Assembly (NCBI GenBank): GCA_009775535.1
Contig: VSPW01000036.1
Location: 1-12,495, forward strand
DNA from: Muribaculaceae bacterium
Lineage (GTDB): Bacteria > Bacteroidota > Bacteroidia > Bacteroidales > Muribaculaceae
Direction: 5' to 3'
DNA length: 12,495 nucleotides
Shown here: piece by piece, positions 7,079 to 12,495 of the stretch
Layout of the letters: the number at the start of each line of letters is the position of its first letter
Numbering within the stretch: position 1 is the stretch's first letter
Translations under genes and position numbers: made by a program
The notes under the pieces: generated by a model
What the model was told of the DNA's origin: nothing
The model's input: the letters and a program-made list of their open reading frames with translations, nothing else
The model's database searches: none

Positions 7079-7810
7079 TTATTTGTGGCATTCTGGAAGG
7101 GCCGAATGTATCGCATCAAAGCTTTCAGCCATCAGGCTTTTCAGCTCATGGCCATCCTCCGGGGCATGTATCGGTTTGTGTATGGTAAGGGTGATGTGCC
7201 CCCAGTGCGGGAGTTTCGGTCCGCGGCGGCGCATTATCTCGTAAGCACCGTCAATGGTTATCGGTGTCACCGGAAGGTTGAATTCCATGGCAAGCTGATA
7301 TGCGCCTCGCTTGAAGGCATGCATCTTACCGTCAAGGGTACGTGACCCTTCGGGGAACACAACTACCGACATTCCGCGGCTTAGCTGGCGTTCTGCGGCC
7401 TCCATGGTGCGCCGTACCGCAGATTGTGAGGAATTGTCAACAAATATTTGTCCGGCGCATTTGCAGGCGTATCCAACCATAGGTATCTTCATCAGTCCTA
7501 TTTTCATCATCCACTTGAAATTATGGTTAAGGAAACCATAGATTGCGAATATGTCATATGCACCCTGGTGGTTGGCGACAAAGACATAGCTTGTGTTCTT
7601 GTCGATGTTTTCGCGTCCGTTGACCGTGACCTTTACAAGCGAAAGCCAACAGCATATCTTTGCCCATATGTGGGCCGGATAGTAGCTGAATATGCGGCTG
7701 CCTCCGAGAAGGCATCCGGCTATTGTTATTAACGACGCCAGAAGGGTGGCCACAAATGCCAACGGTAACATTATCAGCACCTGATAGATTCTATATAGGA
7801 TAAGAGCCAT
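7079..7810 (-). CDS. plsC: 1-acyl-sn-glycerol-3-phosphate acyltransferase (PlsC-like)
   Basis: A 243-residue inner-membrane acyltransferase of the PlsC/LPLAT family, expected to acylate lysophosphatidic acid to phosphatidic acid in phospholipid synthesis. A hydrophobic N-terminal segment (about residues 6-36) anchors it. The catalytic motif I is NHQGAYD (H81 and D86 of the HX4D pair). GQIFVDNSS (120-128) fits motif II, FPEGSRT (152-158) motif III and VTPITIDG (181-188) motif IV. The length is normal for the family. It lies 46 bp after the GT2 gene and 10 bp before ispD. Related acyltransferases act on ornithine lipids or other acceptors, so the family is certain and the exact acceptor is inferred. 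Confidence 0.93.
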   Translation of the reverse strand: MALILYRIYQVLIMLPLAFVATLLASLITIAGCLLGGSRIFSYYPAHIWAKICCWLSLVKVTVNGRENIDKNTSYVFVANHQGAYDIFAIYGFLNHNFKWMMKIGLMKIPMVGYACKCAGQIFVDNSSQSAVRRTMEAAERQLSRGMSVVVFPEGSRTLDGKMHAFKRGAYQLAMEFNLPVTPITIDGAYEIMRRRGPKLPHWGHITLTIHKPIHAPEDGHELKSLMAESFDAIHSALPECHK

Positions 7811-7856
7811 GATGATTATGATATTTATTTTGTTATGTATGCAATGAAACTGCCGG

Positions 7857-8855
7857 TCATTTGCCTTTGCGCATCGCCACTTCTTGGTCTATGTCGCGGC
7901 CGCGCCTGAGCACTATCTTGGTAAAGAATGCCTGGATGAACCCGCATCCGTATCCGGCAAGCTGTATGAAGCTGGCAGGTACGGCCTTTGCAGCTATGAC
8001 AGCGGATCTTGTCGCAAACAGCGCACAGACGAATATGGCCAGGAAATATATGCCTACGGGCAGCAAGAACCAGGGGCTTACGGCAATGCCAAGTATGGCC
8101 ATTGCCACCAGTCCGGCCACAAATGCCGCCGGCATCAGGTGCACCGCTTTCAGAGAGTCAGGATACAGGAGCTTAAGGGTAATGCGCGACATGCCGAACA
8201 CATATACCTGTCGCAGGAATTTCCGGAAATCCACACGGCGTTTATGGTATACGAAGGCAGGGCGTATAAGGCCGATATTGAATCCGGCCTGTCGTATGCG
8301 GGTGCTCATGTCGATGTCTTCCGAAAACATTTCCCTGAATCCGCCCACCTTGCTGTAGACTTTGCGTGAAAAGCCCATGTTGAATGTGCGCGGAGTGAAC
8401 TTCTCGAGCTGTATCTTGCCTCCGCGTATACCTCCGGTAGTGAGGAATGATGTCATGGAGTAGTTGATGGCTTTCTGCGTGGAGGAGAAAGAGTCGTGGG
8501 CGGCATCAGGCCCTCCGAAACAGTCCAGCGGGCATTTGTCAAGCTCTTCCGACAGCGTCTTGAAATAATCTGGAGGTATCACGCAGTCGCTGTCGAAGAA
8601 TATGAGGAAGTCGCCTTTGGACCGCTCCATGCCGTAATTCCTGGCTATCGAACGCCCTTCATTTGGCTTGTAGTGGTAATGGGCGTCAATCTTGCCTTTA
8701 TAGCTTTCGACCACATCTTTGCAGGGCTCGCTTGAGCCGTCCTCTACTATTATGGCTTCAAAGTCGGTATATGTCTGCCGAGATAGGCTTTCCATGAGGT
8801 CGGCTACTTCGTCAATACGGTTGTAGACTGGTACTATGACGGAAAAACGTGGCAT
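7857..8855 (-). CDS. Family 2 glycosyltransferase with C-terminal membrane segments
   Basis: A 332-residue inverting GT-A glycosyltransferase, acting on the cytoplasmic face of the membrane. The nucleotide-sugar domain starts at once (FSVIVPVYNRIDEV, residues 4-17), with VEDGSSE (37-43), NEGRSIARNYG (65-75) and the metal-binding DSD at 88-90. SEDIDMSTRIRQAG (178-191) supplies the likely catalytic acidic residues, and RQVYVFGMSR follows. The last third holds about three hydrophobic stretches (near 239-258, 262-283 and 292-312) and a charged tail. This architecture resembles GT2 enzymes that act on lipid-linked acceptors. No other glycan-assembly gene is adjacent apart from the PlsC-like acyltransferase downstream, so donor and acceptor are unknown. 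It is 33 bp after nspC and probably in the same transcript. Confidence 0.92.
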   Translation of the reverse strand: MPRFSVIVPVYNRIDEVADLMESLSRQTYTDFEAIIVEDGSSEPCKDVVESYKGKIDAHYHYKPNEGRSIARNYGMERSKGDFLIFFDSDCVIPPDYFKTLSEELDKCPLDCFGGPDAAHDSFSSTQKAINYSMTSFLTTGGIRGGKIQLEKFTPRTFNMGFSRKVYSKVGGFREMFSEDIDMSTRIRQAGFNIGLIRPAFVYHKRRVDFRKFLRQVYVFGMSRITLKLLYPDSLKAVHLMPAAFVAGLVAMAILGIAVSPWFLLPVGIYFLAIFVCALFATRSAVIAAKAVPASFIQLAGYGCGFIQAFFTKIVLRRGRDIDQEVAMRKGK

Positions 8856-8888
8856 CTTTTATCGTTTAATGTAAGGTCGGATAATTAA

Positions 8889-10040
8889 TCAGCTCATGCG
8901 CGATTTATAGTCATCATAAGTGAACCTCCTAAGGTAGTGGCATTCACCATGGCTGTCACAAAGCACCATGTCGGGATGCTGTATGCCGTTGAACATAGTT
9001 GTCTTTACTGTTGTGTAGTGGTTCATGTCCTCAAGGGTAAGGCGGTCGCCTTTCTCTAGACGTCGCGGGAACGTCCAGTCGCCCATGAAGTCGCCGCTGA
9101 GGCATGAATTGCCTCCGAGCCGGTATGGCGTCAGTCCTTCGGCAGGTTCTACCGCCTCGGATATCACAGGCTTGTAAGGCATTTCCAGGGTGTCGGGCAT
9201 ATGGCACGCGAACGATACATCGACAATCGCCGTGTTTATGCCGTCGTTCTCTACTATGTCCACCACTGATGTCACTAGGTCGCCTGTACGCCAGGTGAAC
9301 GCGCTGCCTGGTTCCAGTATGACTTGCAGCCATGGATGCCGTGAACGGAAGCCGCGCAGTAAGTCTACAAGATGTCCGGTGTCATATCCTTCACGTGTCA
9401 TCAGGTGTCCGCCGCCCATATTGACCCATTTCACCTGGTGCAACAGATGCCCGAACTGTTCCTCAAAGGCAGCCATCACCTTTTCAAGGTCATAGGATGT
9501 AGACTCACAGAGGGCATGGAAATGCAGGCCTTCTATTCCGTCTGGTAGCTTTTCACCGATTTCTGCGGAGGATACGCCGAAACGTGAGCCTGGAAGGGCA
9601 GGATTGTAGATGTCGGTCTCTATTACCGAGCATTTAGGGTTGACCCTAAGCCCGGGCGATACGTGCCGCACGCCGTCAAGTGAATTGTAGCTGTTCACCA
9701 CCGGGGCATAAGCCTTCCATTGCGACAGTGAATTGAACGTAAGGTGTGATGAGCCTTGTAGGTATTCGCCTATGGTCTGCGGGGTATATGCAGGGCAATA
9801 GCTGTGAACGTCGCCACGCAGGAATTCGTTGCCGAGTTTCATCTCATTGATGGAGCTGGCGGTGGAGTCGGTGATGTATTCTCGGATTATTGGGAACGTC
9901 CGCCACAGGGCATTTGCCTTGAAGGCCATTATTATTTTTACGCCGGCACGTTCGGCCACGTCTGAAATCAGTTCCAGGTTGTGGCGTAGCCGGTCTTCAT
10001 ATATAATGTAGTATGGGGTAGGGAGCTCGTGTTGGCGCAT
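8889..10040 (-). CDS. nspC: Carboxynorspermidine/carboxyspermidine decarboxylase
   Basis: A 383-residue PLP-dependent, fold type III (alanine racemase/ODC-like) decarboxylase that makes spermidine or norspermidine by the carboxyspermidine route. Bacteroidota use this route in place of S-adenosylmethionine decarboxylase. The PLP lysine is K41 in MAFKANA. HFHALCES (173-180) lines the barrel, VNMGGGH (206-212) and EPGSA (243-247) bind the cofactor phosphate, and SCLSGDFMGD (312-321) carries the active-site Cys (C313) and Asp contributed across the dimer. The length fits NspC and is shorter than arginine or diaminopimelate decarboxylases. The partner carboxyspermidine dehydrogenase is not in the window. 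The gene starts 6 bp after the uvrD stop, which suggests translational coupling. Carboxyspermidine versus carboxynorspermidine preference cannot be read from sequence. Confidence 0.93.
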   Translation of the reverse strand: MRQHELPTPYYIIYEDRLRHNLELISDVAERAGVKIIMAFKANALWRTFPIIREYITDSTASSINEMKLGNEFLRGDVHSYCPAYTPQTIGEYLQGSSHLTFNSLSQWKAYAPVVNSYNSLDGVRHVSPGLRVNPKCSVIETDIYNPALPGSRFGVSSAEIGEKLPDGIEGLHFHALCESTSYDLEKVMAAFEEQFGHLLHQVKWVNMGGGHLMTREGYDTGHLVDLLRGFRSRHPWLQVILEPGSAFTWRTGDLVTSVVDIVENDGINTAIVDVSFACHMPDTLEMPYKPVISEAVEPAEGLTPYRLGGNSCLSGDFMGDWTFPRRLEKGDRLTLEDMNHYTTVKTTMFNGIQHPDMVLCDSHGECHYLRRFTYDDYKSRMS

Positions 10041-10046
10041 GGTGTA

Positions 10047-12356
10047 TTATATTATCTGAAATTTTGCGTATGAAAGCAGGAGGGTCTTTGATGTGCCGTT
10101 GTCGAAGTCCACTTGGATCCGTGCACCTGAGGCAGGGTTGGCCGTGTCAATCCCGGTTATGACTCCAGGGCCGAAGCGCTCATGGCGTATCCGCATATCT
10201 GCCGACAGTTCGCTTGCTGTATGTATGGCGAATGCGCCGGCCGGCTGTTTTGGAGGCATTGGCGGCCTGTGGTGTCCTACTTGTGGTGTCCGGCCGGAAT
10301 TTTGTGGCAGGGCCATTCTCTGAGGCATGAACTGCCGGTATGGGCTTGTGCTGTCGGTCCACGTTGTAGCGGTGATATCGCTTCCCATTGCCATTTTAAG
10401 GTGGGAGCGGTCAATGTCGGATATGAAGCGTGAAGGCCTTGTGATGCATGTCTGTCCGTTGCGGAAACGGCTTTTTGCGTACGATAGCATGCAGAATTTC
10501 CTGGCACGGGTTATCGCCACATACAGCAGGCGTCTTTCCTCCTCTATTTCCTGTGGGGAATTCGAGGCCATGGCCGACGGAAAAAGCTCCTCTTCGACAC
10601 CGACTACGAATATGTTGTTGAATTCCAGGCCTTTTGCGGCATGTGCCGTCATCAATGTCACCCTTTCGGCGCTGGAGTCTTCCTTTGTGTCCTGGTCGGT
10701 AGCCAGCGACACCTCGGCAAGGAAATCGGACATGTTGACATTTTCGGGGTTGCCTTCCTCTCGTTTTTCCTCGACAAATGTTTTTACATAGTTGAGGATT
10801 TCCTGTATATTTTCCTGTTTGGAGATGCTTTCCGGGGTTGTGTCGCTTATAAGGGAAGTCAGCAGCCCTGTCCTGGATATGACGGTCCGGGCTACTGTAT
10901 CGGCGTCAGCGCCCTGGGCGTTCAGGCCGGCGAACTCATTTATCAGTTCGGCAAACAAGGAGAGTTTGCGTTTTGTCCCACTGTTCACAGCGAGCCCGTA
11001 TGAGTCTGGTTCAGAAATCACGCTCCATAAGGCCACGCTGCTGTCTATGGCCGCACGGGTTATTTTTGCGAGGGTCGTCTCGCCTATCCCGCGTGCGGGG
11101 GTGTTGATTATCCGCCTGATGGCTTCGTCATCGTAAGGGTTTATCGATAGCCGGAAATATGCTATGGCGTCTTTCACTTCCTTACGCTGGTAGAAAGATA
11201 GTCCGCCGTATATGCGGTAGGGTATGTTGCGTTTCCTCAAAGATTCCTCCAGTATACGGCTCTGGGCGTTTGTGCGGTATAGCACCGCAAACTGTTCGTA
11301 GCTGTCGGAGGAGCGCATTTTCACCTGTGATATGCGGTTGGCCACCAGGTAGCTCTCGTCATAGTCGCTGTAGCTTTCCACTACTTCTATCGGTGCGCCC
11401 TGTTCATTTTCGGAGAACACCGTCTTGGGTATCTGGAATTTGTTTTTTGCTATCAGGGAGTTGGCTGCATCTGTTATACACTGTGTGGAACGGTAGTTCC
11501 TTTCCAGTTTGAACGTTGCCAGGTCGGGATATGACTGCTTTAGGTTTAGTATGTTGCGTATGTTGGCACCGCGGAAGGAGTATATGCTTTGGGCGTCATC
11601 GCCCACTACACAAAGCATCCGTGAATTCCGGCTAAGCTGCGATACGATAAGGTGCTGGGCGAAATTGGTGTCCTGATATTCGTCGACCAGAACGTATTGG
11701 AAAAATTCCTGGTAGTGGCGCAGCACGTCAGGGCTGTCGCGCAGCAGAACATTGGTATAGTACAGCAGGTCGTCGAAGTCCATAGCCCCCGCAATCAGGC
11801 AGCGGTCGCGGTATGCCCTGTATATTTGTGCTGTAAGCGGCCGTTTTGCCCTTCGGTCTGCTTCTGTCACATCACGCGACATGACATAGTCTTCCGGCGA
11901 CACCAGGGCATTTTTTGCCGATGATATCGCCCCGAGTACCGTGGCCGGCTTGTAGACCTTGTCATCAAGCCCCATATCCTTGATTATCGACTTTACAAGC
12001 GACTTTGAATCTGCCGAGTCGTAGATGGTGAATCCTGGCTTGAACCCTATACGCTCAGCGTTGAGACGCAATATTCGGGCGAATATTGAATGGAATGTAC
12101 CCATCCACAGCTTTGATGCCGTTGAAGCGCCTGTGAGCGCCGTGATTCGTTCGCGCATTTCCCTGGCAGCCTTGTTGGTGAACGTTAGCGCCATGATGCG
12201 CCATGGCTCGAATCCACGGGCCAGCAGGTGCACGATCTTGTATGTGAGTACACGTGTCTTTCCAGAACCGGCGCCGGCAATTACCAGCTCAGGTCCGTCA
12301 AGATATGCGACAGCCTCACGTTGCTGTGGATTAAGTTTTTCTAGATAGTCCTCCAT
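10047..12356 (-). CDS. uvrD: ATP-dependent DNA helicase, UvrD/PcrA type
   Basis: A 769-residue superfamily 1A 3'-5' helicase that unwinds DNA in nucleotide excision and mismatch repair and strips proteins such as RecA from DNA. All helicase motifs are present: Q motif (LNPQQREAV, 8-16), Walker A GAGSGKT (28-34), Ia LTFTNKAAREM, Walker B DEYQD (225-229), GDDAQSIYSFRGA (252-264), RNYRS (286-290), MTAHAAKGLEF (569-579) and YVAITRAR (612-619). After a low-complexity Pro/Gln linker (about 664-708) comes the C-terminal Tudor-like domain with RHERFGPGVITGID and VDFDNGTSKTLL, found in PcrA/UvrD but not in Rep, which supports this subtype. Its ATG directly abuts the TAA of the upstream small gene with no intervening base, and nspC follows after 6 bp. 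Confidence 0.97.
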   Translation of the reverse strand: MEDYLEKLNPQQREAVAYLDGPELVIAGAGSGKTRVLTYKIVHLLARGFEPWRIMALTFTNKAAREMRERITALTGASTASKLWMGTFHSIFARILRLNAERIGFKPGFTIYDSADSKSLVKSIIKDMGLDDKVYKPATVLGAISSAKNALVSPEDYVMSRDVTEADRRAKRPLTAQIYRAYRDRCLIAGAMDFDDLLYYTNVLLRDSPDVLRHYQEFFQYVLVDEYQDTNFAQHLIVSQLSRNSRMLCVVGDDAQSIYSFRGANIRNILNLKQSYPDLATFKLERNYRSTQCITDAANSLIAKNKFQIPKTVFSENEQGAPIEVVESYSDYDESYLVANRISQVKMRSSDSYEQFAVLYRTNAQSRILEESLRKRNIPYRIYGGLSFYQRKEVKDAIAYFRLSINPYDDEAIRRIINTPARGIGETTLAKITRAAIDSSVALWSVISEPDSYGLAVNSGTKRKLSLFAELINEFAGLNAQGADADTVARTVISRTGLLTSLISDTTPESISKQENIQEILNYVKTFVEEKREEGNPENVNMSDFLAEVSLATDQDTKEDSSAERVTLMTAHAAKGLEFNNIFVVGVEEELFPSAMASNSPQEIEEERRLLYVAITRARKFCMLSYAKSRFRNGQTCITRPSRFISDIDRSHLKMAMGSDITATTWTDSTSPYRQFMPQRMALPQNSGRTPQVGHHRPPMPPKQPAGAFAIHTASELSADMRIRHERFGPGVITGIDTANPASGARIQVDFDNGTSKTLLLSYAKFQII

Positions 12357-12495
12357 TTACCAGAATTTGTTGACATCCGGGTCGTATGTGAATCCTGCCT
12401 CCGCCAGCCGGGTTTCCAGCTCGGGGCGTTGTATATGCATGTCGTCACACAAAGCATCCAGTGAATGGTACACATCGCGGAGCTTGGTGTTGATG
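12357..12495 (-). CDS. C-terminal part of a small conserved-looking protein of unknown function
   Basis: The frame is open from the right window edge to a TAA at 12357-12359; its start lies outside. The visible 45 residues are charged and probably helical (KLRDVYHSLDALCDDMH, then RPELETRLAEAG) and end with FTYDPDVNKFW. The frame is supported because its stop touches the uvrD ATG (TAAATG arrangement), a classic translationally coupled pair, and because codon use and amphipathic pattern look genuine. I do not recognise a named family. An aromatic-ended Tyr-Asp-Pro...Asn-Lys-Phe tail suggests a small cytoplasmic protein; no signal or membrane segment is visible. Confidence 0.75.
   Translation of the reverse strand, partial: INTKLRDVYHSLDALCDDMHIQRPELETRLAEAGFTYDPDVNKFW

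Noticed and set aside
7069..7119. Longer IspD with 17 extra N-terminal residues
   Set aside because: The extension lies within the acyltransferase coding region, and the family begins just before the VAAGSGRR loop, which matches the ATG at 7068.
10093..12348. Several plus-strand open frames of 60-154 codons opposite uvrD, including 10327-10791
   Set aside because: They mirror uvrD codons, show no domain or start signal, and are the usual antisense shadows of a GC-rich gene.
1..12495. CRISPR arrays, tRNA/rRNA genes, insertion sequences, prophage or defence systems
   Set aside because: No repeat-spacer pattern, RNA gene signature, transposase or integrase motif or defence domain was seen on either strand.

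Overview
This is a chromosomal housekeeping region of a Bacteroidota member, most likely order Bacteroidales and plausibly a Muribaculaceae-like gut commensal. The reasons are the protein sequences themselves (Bacteroidales-style RecG, Ndk, UvrD/PcrA and IspD), the carboxynorspermidine/carboxyspermidine decarboxylase route to spermidine, a GH89 alpha-N-acetylglucosaminidase typical of mucin-exposed gut bacteria, promoter-like TAnnTTTG elements instead of sigma70 -10 boxes, and mostly weak or absent Shine-Dalgarno sequences. The family-level placement is an inference.

Layout, left to right. The first ~108 bases look like the 3' end of an unrecognised plus-strand gene. It converges on a minus-strand secreted M23/LysM cell-wall peptidase gene (186-1187), and a perfect 17-bp hairpin between the two probably terminates both. 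Next, still on the minus strand, come ndk (1304-1765) and recG (2009 to about 4111). A gene for a secreted GH89 alpha-N-acetylglucosaminidase (4209-6359) is the only complete plus-strand gene; it diverges from recG across about 100 bp and converges on ispD with only 13 bp between the stops. The right half is one tightly packed minus-strand cluster, read from right to left: the C-terminus of a small unknown protein, uvrD/pcrA, nspC, a membrane-associated family 2 glycosyltransferase, a plsC-type acyltransferase and ispD. Its gaps are 0, 6, 33, 46 and 10 bp, so it is probably one transcription unit with a promoter outside the window.

Functionally the genes are a mix: DNA repair helicases (UvrD/PcrA, RecG), polyamine synthesis (NspC), isoprenoid precursor synthesis (IspD), phospholipid acylation (PlsC-like), surface glycan or glycolipid assembly (GT2), nucleotide balance (Ndk), peptidoglycan turnover (M23/LysM) and host-glycan trimming (GH89).

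No phage, insertion sequence, CRISPR array, tRNA/rRNA or defence system is visible, and I see no convincing undescribed system. The most interesting point is recG: its conserved N-terminal region runs about 60 codons upstream of the first in-frame ATG and is bounded by a stop codon, with no ATG, GTG or TTG in between. The gene therefore appears to use a rare start codon (best candidate ATA), possibly on an mRNA with almost no leader.
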